NCBI GenBank assembly: GCA_040216635.1
Contig: JAVJOU010000021.1
Coordinates: 248,001-312,000, forward strand
Direction of reading: 5' to 3'
From: UBA1479 sp040216635
GTDB taxonomy: Bacteria > Pseudomonadota > Alphaproteobacteria > Rhodospirillales > Casp-alpha2
DNA length: 64,000 nucleotides
The notes under the pieces are model-generated. The model saw only the letters and a program-made list of their open reading frames with translations. It was not told where the DNA came from and did not search any database. A program made the position numbers and the translations under genes. Position 1 is the first letter of the stretch; the number at the start of each line of letters is the position of its first letter. Of this stretch, positions 17,823-26,546 are shown piece by piece.

Positions 17823-18407
17823 TTGGTCACTTTATCCAAGATCTATACCCGGGGCGGCGACAGCGGCCAAACCTCGTTGGGGTCGGGCGACCGGGTCGCC
17901 AAACACGACCTGCGGGTCGCGGCCTACGGCACCGTGGACGAAACCAATTCCGTGATCGGCTTGGCGCGTTTGCACACCACATCCGGTGCCGACGACGCCG
18001 ATGCGGAAGCGGACGCCATGCTCAGCCGCGTGCAGAACGATCTGTTCGATCTGGGCGCCGATCTGTGCACACCCGAAGGCGGGGCCCGGTCCGAAGGGGC
18101 GCTGCGCATCCAGGCGTCGCAAGTGGACCGCCTGGAGCAGGAAATCGACGCCATGAACGACAATCTGGAGCCGCTGACATCCTTTATTCTGCCCGGCGGC
18201 GGGCCAGCCGCCGCCCATCTGCATCATGCCCGCACGGTGGCCCGGCGGGCCGAACGCCTGATCACCGAACTGGCGACGGCCGAAGACGTCAATCCGGCGG
18301 CCGTGAAATACATAAATCGACTGTCCGACCACCTGTTCGTGCTGGCCCGGTGCCTCAACGACGGCGGACGGGCCGACGTTCTGTGGGTGCCCGGCGCCAA
18401 TCGCTGA
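17823..18407 (+). CDS. pduO: Cob(I)yrinic acid a,c-diamide / cobalamin adenosyltransferase, PduO type
   Basis: A 194-residue PduO-type ATP:cob(I)alamin adenosyltransferase. The N-terminal KIYTRGGDSGQTSLGSGDRV is the ATP-binding motif, and later RRAERLITEL and INRLSDHLFVLARCLN are family signatures. The start is a TTG preceded by GCGGAGGACG. It makes adenosylcobalamin, the cofactor needed by Ecm encoded 4.6 kb away, a plausible functional pairing. Confidence 0.93.
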   Translation: MVTLSKIYTRGGDSGQTSLGSGDRVAKHDLRVAAYGTVDETNSVIGLARLHTTSGADDADAEADAMLSRVQNDLFDLGADLCTPEGGARSEGALRIQASQVDRLEQEIDAMNDNLEPLTSFILPGGGPAAAHLHHARTVARRAERLITELATAEDVNPAAVKYINRLSDHLFVLARCLNDGGRADVLWVPGANR

Positions 18408-18565
18408 AGCACTCCATCCATTACCTTGGCATTATGTATACAATCCGGCTGAACGGGCCTTGACCGCCCCTGGGCACAGCCCTATTGTGCGAGTGCGAAC
18501 AGTCCAATTCCGGCGAAAAGATCGGACCGGGGCGGTGCGCATCGGAGTGTGGAGATTAGAAAATA

Positions 18566-19447
18566 ATGTCGGAAAAGATTAAGAAGATCGGCGTCATCGG
18601 CGCCGGCCAGATGGGTAGTGGCATCGCGCATGTATGCGCCCTTGCCGGGCGCGCGGTCTACCTACTGGACGTCGACGACGACGCCCTTAAAAGCGGCATG
18701 GACGCGATCGAACGCGGCATGAACCGTCAGGTCGAACGCGACGTCATTTCCGACGGCGACATGAAAAGCGCGCTGGCCATCATCAAGACCGGCACCGATT
18801 ACGCCGGCATGAAAGACTGCGATCTGGTGATCGAGGCCGCGACCGAAGACGAAGAGGTCAAGAAAGCGATCCTGCGCTCTCTCGCCGATCATCTGAGCGA
18901 CAACGCCATGATCGCGACCAACACGTCTTCCATTTCCATCACCCGTCTGGCGGCCCAGACCGACCGGCCCGAGCGTTTCGTCGGCATGCACTTCATGAAT
19001 CCGGTGCCGCGCATGGACCTGGTGGAGCTGATCCGCGGCATCGCCACCAACGAAGAAACCTTCGCCGAAATCCGCGAATTGACCGAAGCCCTGGGCAAGA
19101 AGCCGGTCAACGCCGAAGATTTCCCGGCCTTCATCGTCAACCGCATTCTGCTGCCGATGATCAACGAAGCGATCTACACCCTGTACGAAGGCGTCGGATC
19201 GGTCGAAGCCATCGACACGGCCATGAAGCTCGGCACCCGCCATCCCATGGGTCCGCTGGAACTGGCCGACTTCATCGGCCTGGATACCTGCCTGGCGATC
19301 ATGCATGTGCTGCACGAAGGTCTGGCCGATTCCAAGTACCGGCCCTGTCCGCTGCTGGTGAAGTATGTGGAAGCCGGCTGGCTTGGCCGCAAGACCGGCC
19401 GCGGGTTCTACGACTATTCCACGGACATCCCCGTTCCGACCCGCTGA
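18566..19447 (+). CDS. hbd: 3-Hydroxybutyryl-CoA dehydrogenase
   Basis: A 293-residue NAD(P)-dependent 3-hydroxyacyl-CoA dehydrogenase with the N-terminal Rossmann motif GVIGAGQMGSGIAHVCA and catalytic His in VGMHFMNPVPRMDLVELI; the C-terminal domain includes RHPMGPLELADFIGLD. Length fits the short PaaH/Hbd form. It interconverts acetoacetyl-CoA and 3-hydroxybutyryl-CoA, feeding crotonyl-CoA formation for Ccr as well as PHB or butyrate metabolism. It has its own promoter gap of 158 bases. Confidence 0.93.
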   Translation: MSEKIKKIGVIGAGQMGSGIAHVCALAGRAVYLLDVDDDALKSGMDAIERGMNRQVERDVISDGDMKSALAIIKTGTDYAGMKDCDLVIEAATEDEEVKKAILRSLADHLSDNAMIATNTSSISITRLAAQTDRPERFVGMHFMNPVPRMDLVELIRGIATNEETFAEIRELTEALGKKPVNAEDFPAFIVNRILLPMINEAIYTLYEGVGSVEAIDTAMKLGTRHPMGPLELADFIGLDTCLAIMHVLHEGLADSKYRPCPLLVKYVEAGWLGRKTGRGFYDYSTDIPVPTR

Positions 19448-19456
19448 TCCTACGCG

Positions 19457-20476
19457 TCAGCCGCTCCAGACTTGGCGGAATACGCGCAGCCAGTTTTCAC
19501 CCATGATTTTTCGCACATCAGCGTCGCCATAGCCGCGCGCCGACAATTTGGCCGTTAAGTTGGCCAGCTTGTCCGGGGTTTCGATACCTTCGGGAAAATA
19601 ATGCGGCGGCGGCGGATAGACGGCGGCATCCCAGCGCCCGGTCTTGATCGCATCATCGTAGCGTGCCCGCGCCTTATCCGCCGGGATGATCGGGTCCATT
19701 CCCATGTAATAGTCGATGCCCAGGCCGACATGGTCGACGCCCATCAATTCGACCGCGTAATCGATGAATTCAATGAACCGGTCCAGGCTGGGCCGGGGGT
19801 CGTCGCCGAGGAAGCTGGGAAACCCGTTGATGCCGACGACACCGCCGGTTGCCGCACAGGCTTTCATCTGATCGTCCGTTATGTTGCGGGGCGAAGGATG
19901 CAGCGCCTTGGCATTGGCGTGCGAGAACACGAAGGGCCCGTCGCAAGCTTCGATGGCGTCCAAGGTGGTTTGGTATCCCGTATGGCTGCCGTCGACGACC
20001 AAACCCAGTTCATTGCAACGCCGGACCAAGTCCCGGCCGAACAGGCTAAGGCCCGCATCCGTGCGCTCCAAGGCGCCATCGCCGACCCGGCATTTGACGT
20101 TATAGGTCAACTGCACCATGCCCAGGCCCAATGCCTTGTAGGCATCCAACAGATCCAAGTCGTCTTCGACTGCGTCCGTGCCCTGAAAATGGAACACGAT
20201 GGCCATGTCGCCGGCCTGCTTGACGGCCTCGATATCGGCGGCATGACGGGCCAGACGCAGGCGGTCATGCCCGTCGACAAAGCGATGCCAGCGGCCGAAG
20301 GTGCGCAGGGTCTGTTCCGCCGTTTCCCGGATGGCGATGGTGGGAATCGCGGCGGTCAGCCCGCCTTCCATGTAATAGGTGACGTTAGCCGGGTCCATCA
20401 GAAGCGGGCAGACACCGTCGATGACGATGGCGTCGCGGTGCAGGGCCAGGGCGTGTTCCGCGGCGTCAGTCGTCAT
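19457..20476 (-). CDS. Membrane dipeptidase-type (M19) peptidase
   Basis: A 339-residue M19 zinc dipeptidase-like protein. HRDAIVIDG is the modified N-terminal metal motif, HFQGTDAVEDDLD contains the bridging Glu/Asp region, VDGSHTGYQTTLDAIEA and FSHANAKAL provide His ligands, and HVGLGIDYY follows. The start at 20476 (MTTDAAEHAL) is chosen over an upstream in-frame site that lies inside the deaminase gene. It overlaps the upstream deaminase by 11 bases on the same strand and converges with hbd at its 3' end, leaving 9 bases between stops. Confidence 0.9.
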   Translation of the reverse strand: MTTDAAEHALALHRDAIVIDGVCPLLMDPANVTYYMEGGLTAAIPTIAIRETAEQTLRTFGRWHRFVDGHDRLRLARHAADIEAVKQAGDMAIVFHFQGTDAVEDDLDLLDAYKALGLGMVQLTYNVKCRVGDGALERTDAGLSLFGRDLVRRCNELGLVVDGSHTGYQTTLDAIEACDGPFVFSHANAKALHPSPRNITDDQMKACAATGGVVGINGFPSFLGDDPRPSLDRFIEFIDYAVELMGVDHVGLGIDYYMGMDPIIPADKARARYDDAIKTGRWDAAVYPPPPHYFPEGIETPDKLANLTAKLSARGYGDADVRKIMGENWLRVFRQVWSG

Positions 20477-20948
20477 CACCGCCCGGATCCTGCGACGCGG
20501 AAACCAGCCCCAGGTCGACCCTGGCTTCGTCCAGCATGTCCTTGGTGATGCGTTCGTCCTCGGACCAGCGTTCAGCGAACCCGGCATCGGTCAGGCTGTC
20601 CGCATCGACCACCACGCGCTTGATCCCGACCTGCACGATGGCGCGCGTGCAATCGGCGCAGGGAAGGTGGGTGACGTAGATCGTACAGCCCTTCAGCGAC
20701 ATACCGATGCGCGCCGCGTTATAGATCGCATTGCGTTCCGCATGTTCGGTCCATTTGTATTTGAGCGGCCGGGAATGGCGGTCTTCGACCTCGTCGTCGA
20801 TGGTACGGGGAAAGCCGTTGAAGCCATAGGGCCCCGGCGTCTTGTCATCTCCGACGATCACCGCCCCCACCTGGGTCGACCGGTCCTTGGACCAGGTCGA
20901 AACCTCCTTGGCGAGGCGCAGAAAGCGCAAATCCCACTTTTCGCTCAT
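20466..20948 (-). CDS. dCMP deaminase-type cytidine/deoxycytidylate deaminase
   Basis: A 160-residue zinc deaminase of the ComEB/dCMP deaminase family. TEHAERNAIYNAARIG provides the His-Ala-Glu catalytic motif and LPCADCTRAI the two Cys ligands. The start MSEKWDLRFLRLAKEVSTWS at 20948 is typical for the family, and the longer upstream reading is not needed. It probably converts dCMP to dUMP for dTTP synthesis. It overlaps the dipeptidase gene by 11 bases. Confidence 0.92.
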   Translation of the reverse strand: MSEKWDLRFLRLAKEVSTWSKDRSTQVGAVIVGDDKTPGPYGFNGFPRTIDDEVEDRHSRPLKYKWTEHAERNAIYNAARIGMSLKGCTIYVTHLPCADCTRAIVQVGIKRVVVDADSLTDAGFAERWSEDERITKDMLDEARVDLGLVSASQDPGGDDD

Positions 20949-21058
20949 GGCTGTAATCCGTTCATCGGCAATTCCCCCATATGACGTCCCACATACCGCC
21001 GAAGGTTGCCATATCGCGAACGGATGAGCCACGACAAAGGCATGAGAACCCAGCCCGC

Positions 21059-21076
21059 CTGTCATCGAACCGTCAC
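21059..21076. promoter_or_regulatory. Pho-box-like site upstream of olsB
   Basis: CTGTCAT-CGAA-CCGTCAC has the two 7-base direct half-sites with 4-base spacing of a PhoB box (7/7 and 5/7 matches). An isolated CTGTCAT occurs again at 21118-21124. Both lie in the 258-base gap before olsB; phosphate-limited induction of ornithine lipids is known in other alphaproteobacteria. Confidence 0.4.
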
Positions 21077-21206
21077 GCCAGCGTTAACAAAGCTTCTTTT
21101 GTTTTCAGCCCGGCGGTCTGTCATCAGGTGTGAAATTGTCCCTGGGCGATGAATCTGCACCTGACCAGACGAGACAAGCCATACCGGCATTAGGGACCGA
21201 GAACAC

Positions 21207-22082
21207 ATGAACATGCTCGCCAAACTGGCCGTCCCCAAAAAGATGTTGCCCAAGATCGCGCAACTAAAGCGGCCCGATGTGCTGCCGGAAACCAGCCGCC
21301 CCGTTGACGTGCGCGCGCGTAATCTGGAAATCCGGCTAGCCGAAACACCCCGGGAAATCGCCGCCGCCCAACGCCTGCGCTACGACGTCTTCTTCCGGGA
21401 AATGGGTGCCATTCCCACGGTCGATGCCGCCCGCCACGAACGGGACGCGGATGCTTTCGATACGGTCTGCGACCATCTGCTCGTGATAGACACGGAACGT
21501 TCCGCCCCTGGCCAGCCCTTCGTCTGCGGCACCTACCGCCTGATGCGGCGCTCGGTCGCGGATGCCCATCAAGGGTTCTATTCGGCCGACGAATACGATC
21601 TGACGGCCCTGTTGAACAATCCGGGAGAACTGGTCGAACTGGGCCGATCCTGCGTCCACCCCGATTTCCGCACCGGCGCGGTCATGCAGTTGTTATGGCG
21701 CGGCATCGCTGAATACCTGGCGGCTTACGACATCAAAATCATGTTCGGCTGCGGCTCGCTTTCCGGAACGGATGCCGAGGCCCTGATGCCGGCACTCAGC
21801 TACCTTCATCATTTCCACCTTGCCCCCAGCGACCTGCGCCCCCGCGCGCTGGACGAACGTTACGTAAGGATCGACCGGGTGCCCCTGACCCGGCTGGATC
21901 AAAAGGCAGCGCGTGCCATGCTGCCGCCGTTGATCAAGGGATACATGCGCGTCGGCGGTTTCATCGGCGACGGCGCCGTCATTGACCATCAATTCAACAC
22001 GACAGACATATGCGTAATCGTACCTACGGACCACATCACCGAGAAATACCATCGCCACTACAAGCCCTGTGGGAAGCGTTAG
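21207..22082 (+). CDS. olsB: L-ornithine N-alpha-acyltransferase
   Basis: A 291-residue GNAT-fold acyltransferase of the OlsB/hemolysin-like family, transferring a 3-hydroxyacyl group from ACP to ornithine. Recognisable blocks are IRLAETPREIAAAQRLRYDV, DHLLVID, GTYRLMRR, ELGRSCVHPDFR and FGCGSLSGTD. It overlaps the downstream OlsA-like acyltransferase gene by 73 bases, which supports the assignment. The two enzymes would make phosphate-free ornithine lipids in the inner membrane. Confidence 0.88.
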   Translation: MNMLAKLAVPKKMLPKIAQLKRPDVLPETSRPVDVRARNLEIRLAETPREIAAAQRLRYDVFFREMGAIPTVDAARHERDADAFDTVCDHLLVIDTERSAPGQPFVCGTYRLMRRSVADAHQGFYSADEYDLTALLNNPGELVELGRSCVHPDFRTGAVMQLLWRGIAEYLAAYDIKIMFGCGSLSGTDAEALMPALSYLHHFHLAPSDLRPRALDERYVRIDRVPLTRLDQKAARAMLPPLIKGYMRVGGFIGDGAVIDHQFNTTDICVIVPTDHITEKYHRHYKPCGKR

Positions 22083-22939
22083 GCGACGCCGGTCCCGTCG
22101 CCGGGCAGATCACCGCCTCCGGCCTTAGGGCCGGCAGCCGGGGTCTGGTATTTCTTGCCCTGACGGGCGTTCTGCTGCCGATGGCGGCGGCGGCCTATCC
22201 GTTCGGCACGCGGGCCGTCCGGCACATCGCCCTTGTGTGGTTTCGGGGCGTGGTGCGGCTGTGCAATCTGCGCATCACGGTAAGGGGTACGCCACTTGAC
22301 CAATCGGGCACGCTCTATGTCTGTAATCATGCGTCCTATTTGGACATTCCAGTTCTGGCCCTGCTGACGGACGCGGCCTTCGTCGCCAAGGATGATGTGG
22401 CCGACTGGCCCCTGTTCGGCGTCTGCGCCAAGATCTACCGCACGGTCTTCATCCGCCGCGACGCGCGTGAAGCGCTCAACCAACGCACGGAAATGGCCGA
22501 ACGCCTGGCTGATGGAGACAGTCTGATGCTGTTCCCCGAAGGCACGTCGTCCGACGGCAAGCGGGTCCTGCCGTTCAAAAGTGCCTTGTTCGCCGTGGCT
22601 GACATGGCCCGGGGAGCCGTGCAGCCCCGCGTGCAACCCGTGTCCATCGCCTATACCCGCTATGCCGACGGGCGGCCGCTGGAATCGGGCCTGCAGGCGC
22701 TTTATGCCTGGTATGGCGACATGACCCTGCTGCCGCATCTGATGTCCGTGTTCGGTCTGCGCGGCGCGATGGTCGAAGTCACCTTCCACGAACCGGTTCA
22801 GGCACGCGATTTCAAGGGCCGCAAGGCCCTGGCAGGTCATTGCCATGGCAAGGTCGCGGCCGGCGTCACCGGATCGCACCGGCGCCGGGTCTACGATATT
22901 CCCAGGGAAGACCGGAAGTTAGTGGAGTTCCGCGCGTAG
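22010..22939 (+). CDS. olsA: Lyso-ornithine lipid / 1-acylglycerol-3-phosphate O-acyltransferase
   Basis: A 309-residue PlsC-family acyltransferase. NHASYLD near residue 105 is the catalytic HX4D motif and FPEGTSSDGKRVLPF the third conserved block. A hydrophobic N-terminal segment (about residues 45-65) anchors it to the membrane. Its start lies inside olsB (73-base overlap), so translation is probably coupled. It could also act on lysophosphatidic acid, but context favours acylation of lyso-ornithine lipid. Confidence 0.87.
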   Translation: MRNRTYGPHHREIPSPLQALWEALGDAGPVAGQITASGLRAGSRGLVFLALTGVLLPMAAAAYPFGTRAVRHIALVWFRGVVRLCNLRITVRGTPLDQSGTLYVCNHASYLDIPVLALLTDAAFVAKDDVADWPLFGVCAKIYRTVFIRRDAREALNQRTEMAERLADGDSLMLFPEGTSSDGKRVLPFKSALFAVADMARGAVQPRVQPVSIAYTRYADGRPLESGLQALYAWYGDMTLLPHLMSVFGLRGAMVEVTFHEPVQARDFKGRKALAGHCHGKVAAGVTGSHRRRVYDIPREDRKLVEFRA

Positions 22940-24060
22940 CTTCTGGCGGAACAGATCGATGGGCACCAGTTCATTGCCCAGTTCCACATGCCAGAACTGC
23001 CAGCCGTTGCAGGCCGGCGCCTGCTGAACATGGGCGCCCACCTGATGGATGGAGCCCCGGAATTCAGCCGCGCTGAGCGTCCCGTCGGCGCGCACCCGCG
23101 CCGTATGGCGGCGGCGCTGATCGGTCAGCGTCTGACCGGCTTTCAACAATCCCCGTTCGACCACCCAGCCGAAGGGAATGCGCGGCTGTTCGCGCTTGGC
23201 CGGCGTCGACAAAAGGTCCGGTTCCGCCAGGGGCTCGATCCCCTTCACGCGTTCGCGCGCCAGGGCAGCATAGTCCTTGTCCCGTTCCAGGCCGACGAAA
23301 TGACGGTCCAGCATGCGGGCGACGGCCCCGGTCGTGCCCGTGCCGAAGAACGGATCGAGAATCAGATCCCCGATCTCGGTCGAGGCAAGAATGGTGCGAT
23401 ACAGCAAGGCTTCCGGCTTTTGCGTCGGATGTGCTTTCTTGCCATCCTTGTTTTTCAGGCGCTCGCCTCCGGTGCACAGGGGGATGGTCCAGTCGGACCG
23501 CATCTGCAGATCGTCGTTCAAGGCCTTCATGGCTTCGTAGTTGAAGCGATACTTGGCGTCCTTGTCCTTGCCCGCCCAGATCAGGGTCTCATGCGCGTTG
23601 GTGAAACGCCGGCCGCGGAAATTGGGCATGGGATTGGATTTGCGCCATACGATGTCGTTCAAAATCCAATACCCCAGATCCTGCAGGACCGACCCGACGC
23701 GAAAAATGTTGTGGTAGCTGCCGATCACCCAAAGGGTGCCGTTGGGCTTAGAACCCGGCGGGCCGCCGCCAGCCAGTCACGGGAAAAATCGTCATAGACC
23801 TTGAACCCGTCGAACCGGTCCCAGTCTTCGTCCACACCGTCGACCCGCGAATTGTCGGGCCGGTGCAGGTCGCCCGCAAGCTGCAGGTTATAGGGTGGAT
23901 CGGCGAACACCATATCGACGCTTTCCGCCGGCATGGCGTTCATCAGCGCGATGCTGTCGCCCACATGAACGGTATCGATATAGGATTCCGCCGTGTTTTG
24001 GGCAGAATCCGATTCTGTAACGGCGGCCTTGCGGCGCCGCGTGGCAAGCTTCCTCGTCAT
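22919..24060 (-). pseudogene. ccrM: CcrM-type adenine DNA methyltransferase, split by an apparent one-base frameshift
   Basis: Two adjacent frames together make a full CcrM. The upstream part (24060 to about 23725) has the N-terminus and catalytic FADPPYNLQL; the downstream part (about 23750 to 22919) has VIGSYHNIFRVG, DPFFGTGTTGAVARML and the CcrM C-terminal domain ending KLRAELH. The break lies at about 23747-23751, where the minus strand reads GGTTCTAAGCCCAACGG; one inserted base (for example CTCAAG for CTAAG) would restore the family sequence R-V-L-K-P-N-G-T-L-W-V. CcrM methylates GANTC and controls the cell cycle in many alphaproteobacteria, so a sequencing or assembly error is as likely as a true mutation. 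Confidence 0.88.
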
Positions 24061-24175
24061 GGTCAGACTTTCCCAGGTCCCCAGTTCACGGGCAGCATGG
24101 CCAGGGCGGGAGTCGTGGTCAAGAATTATTTGGATTCAAATACTTAGAGCAGAGTCTTGAGGGCATATATGGGAG

Positions 24176-24814
24176 TCAGGATTCCATCCCGCCCAAGATA
24201 TTGAGGATCGGCTTGTAACTTTTCCGATGCTCGGGCGTCACGCCCAGGCGTTCCAGGGCGGCTTTATGCTCGGCCGTGCCGTATCCCGCGTTGCGCTCCC
24301 AGCCATATCCCGGATACCGCGCCGCCAAGGCCGCCATTTGGCGGTCCCGGGTCACTTTGGCCGCGATCGACGCGGCGGCGATGGAAAGCGACCGCCCGTC
24401 CCCGCCGACCAAACATTCAATCCTGCAGTTCCCTGCGGACGGCAGGGACGGCGGCCGGTTGCCGTCAACCAGGGCCAGGCCGGGCGGAATACCCAGCGCC
24501 GTCACGGCCCGGTCCATAGCCAGGAACGTCGCCTGCAATATGTTGATGGCGTCGATTTCCCCGGCCGTCGCCTGGCCCAAGCCGATCACCGCATGAGGTT
24601 CGATCGCACGCAGCAACCGTTCCCGCGCGGCGGCTTTCAGTTTTTTTGAATCGTCCAATTCCGCCGCGACATCCGCCGGCAGGCTTTCCCGGTTCAGGAT
24701 CACGGCGGCGGCGACCACGGGTCCGGCCCAGGGACCGCGTCCGGCCTCATCGATGCCGCAGATCACCCCCTGCCCGGCGGCAAGGGCTTGGTCTTCGAAC
24801 GCGAAATCAGGCAC
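24176..24814 (-). CDS. rnhB: Ribonuclease HII
   Basis: A 212-residue RNase HII that removes misincorporated ribonucleotides from DNA. The catalytic start GIDEAGRGPWAGPVVAAAV supplies Asp and Glu, LVDGNRPP a further Asp, and SIAAKVTRDRQM the conserved helix. It lies upstream of ccrM on the same strand, a frequent neighbourhood in alphaproteobacteria. Confidence 0.96.
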   Translation of the reverse strand: MPDFAFEDQALAAGQGVICGIDEAGRGPWAGPVVAAAVILNRESLPADVAAELDDSKKLKAAARERLLRAIEPHAVIGLGQATAGEIDAINILQATFLAMDRAVTALGIPPGLALVDGNRPPSLPSAGNCRIECLVGGDGRSLSIAAASIAAKVTRDRQMAALAARYPGYGWERNAGYGTAEHKAALERLGVTPEHRKSYKPILNILGGMES

Positions 24815-24825
24815 GGCCCGCCACC

Positions 24826-26490
24826 CTAATCGTCCTTGGATTTCGGCTTGGGTTCGGTCTGCTTGGCCTTGGCCCGGGGGTTGGGTTTCCGCCGGGGCTT
24901 GGCCGCAGGTTTCGTCTTGGCATCAGATGCCGATGGAGGCGTCGCGGTGTCGGCCTCGGACAATCCGGGTTTTTCGGCGGGTTTCTTCGTGGTGGGCTCG
25001 GTCGTCTGTTCCGGTGTGGCGGGTGGCGCCGCGGCTTCGGCTTCTGCCCGTTTGCGTCGGCCCCGGCGCAGGCGTGCGCGGCGCAAAAGCAACGCCCCCT
25101 TACGCAGTTGGTGCATAGACCGCGACCGCGCCGTGCCCAGGGTTTCCTGCAGGATTTCCGTTTCGGGCGCATAGACCAGACGCACCAGTTCGGCCCCGGA
25201 TTCCACCCCGTCATGGGCCAGGGCCTGGATGCGCCGCGCCGTGATCACCCATAACGGCGACAAGGCCAGGCTCATCACCGTGACCGAGACCACCAGGCGG
25301 GAATCTTCCGGATTAAGCACCCCGGCGGACACGCCGACCACGGACAGCAGGAACGAGAACTCCCCGATCTGCGCCAGCATGGTGCCGGACAGGAAGGCCC
25401 GGTCCCAGGGCTGCCCCAGGGCCCGCAGGAAACCCACGTTGATGATCGTCTTGAACCCGCTGACCAGGAAGAACAGCAGCAGGACCCGGCCCAGATTGTC
25501 CCAGATATAGGCCATGTCCAGCAACAGGCCGATGGACAGGAAGAACACCATCATCAGCACGCTTTGGATCGGCACCACGACCTCGGTGATGGCATGGCGC
25601 AGGGTCGAGTTGCCGACGATCAGGCCCGCAATGAACGCCCCATAAGCCGCCGACAGACCCATCACCCCGGCGACGGCGGAACATCCGAAACAAAAGGCCA
25701 GGGCCGCCAGCGGGCGCAGGTCCATATTGGGCAGGATGCGCTGTGTGAACGGCAGTTCGACCTTGCGGCCGCGCGACAGATACCAGATCAGCACGGCCAG
25801 GAAAGCGATCGACAATATGATCTTGGGGATGGCCGTCCATTCGAAGGCACCGCCCTGCATGGCATTGACCCATAGCAGCATGGGCACGACCGCCAGATCC
25901 TGTGCGATCAGGATGCCGACCGTGACCCGGCCCGTGCGCGTGCGCAACTCGCCCAGATCTTCCAAAAGTTTGACCGCAACGGCGGTCGACGACAGGGCGA
26001 CCATGAAGCCCAACAACACGGAAAGCGGCGTCGACCATCCGAAAAAGCGCGAACACAACAATGTCACCGCGACCGAGGCGATGATCTGGAACGCCACGGT
26101 GAATACGGCCAGTCGCCACATTCTTCGGAACGAGCGCAGCGACAGTTCCAGACCGACCAGGAACAACAGCAGCAACACGCCCATTTCCGCCATCAGTTCG
26201 AGCGAGCCGTGATCCTTGACGACGCTGATCCCCGACGGCCCCAGGATCACCCCGGCCAGGATGTAGCCGACGATGGCCGGCTGGCGCAGGCGCGTCATCA
26301 GCATGCCGCACAAAAGGGCAGCCAATACGACGATGGCGATGCCGGTCAGATCGTTGCCATGGGCCCCGTCCGAGGCCTTCATGGCTTTTTCCGCGACCTC
26401 CGCCGCCGCATCGACGGCAGCCGCGCCGATTTCGGCGATCTTGTCCGGCAGTTCCTTGACGGCTTCCTGTGCGGGTTCCTGGGGGTCCAT
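24826..26490 (-). CDS. Monovalent cation:proton antiporter (CPA2/Kef type)
   Basis: A 554-residue membrane protein. After a polar N-terminal stretch there are about 12 hydrophobic helices (residues 50-430) with CPA2 patterns such as VGYILAGVILGPSGI, MVALSSTAVAVKLLEDLG and LIAQDLAVVPML. There is no TrkA-N domain; instead residues of about 470-554 form a low-complexity tail rich in Lys, Pro, Ala and Thr, likely disordered. It probably exchanges K+ or Na+ for protons. Confidence 0.88.
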   Translation of the reverse strand: MDPQEPAQEAVKELPDKIAEIGAAAVDAAAEVAEKAMKASDGAHGNDLTGIAIVVLAALLCGMLMTRLRQPAIVGYILAGVILGPSGISVVKDHGSLELMAEMGVLLLLFLVGLELSLRSFRRMWRLAVFTVAFQIIASVAVTLLCSRFFGWSTPLSVLLGFMVALSSTAVAVKLLEDLGELRTRTGRVTVGILIAQDLAVVPMLLWVNAMQGGAFEWTAIPKIILSIAFLAVLIWYLSRGRKVELPFTQRILPNMDLRPLAALAFCFGCSAVAGVMGLSAAYGAFIAGLIVGNSTLRHAITEVVVPIQSVLMMVFFLSIGLLLDMAYIWDNLGRVLLLFFLVSGFKTIINVGFLRALGQPWDRAFLSGTMLAQIGEFSFLLSVVGVSAGVLNPEDSRLVVSVTVMSLALSPLWVITARRIQALAHDGVESGAELVRLVYAPETEILQETLGTARSRSMHQLRKGALLLRRARLRRGRRKRAEAEAAAPPATPEQTTEPTTKKPAEKPGLSEADTATPPSASDAKTKPAAKPRRKPNPRAKAKQTEPKPKSKDD

Positions 26491-26546
26491 TCGAATAAGG
26501 TAACATTTCCCCGGCGCAGCACCAGATGCTGAATGCAGAATTGCCG

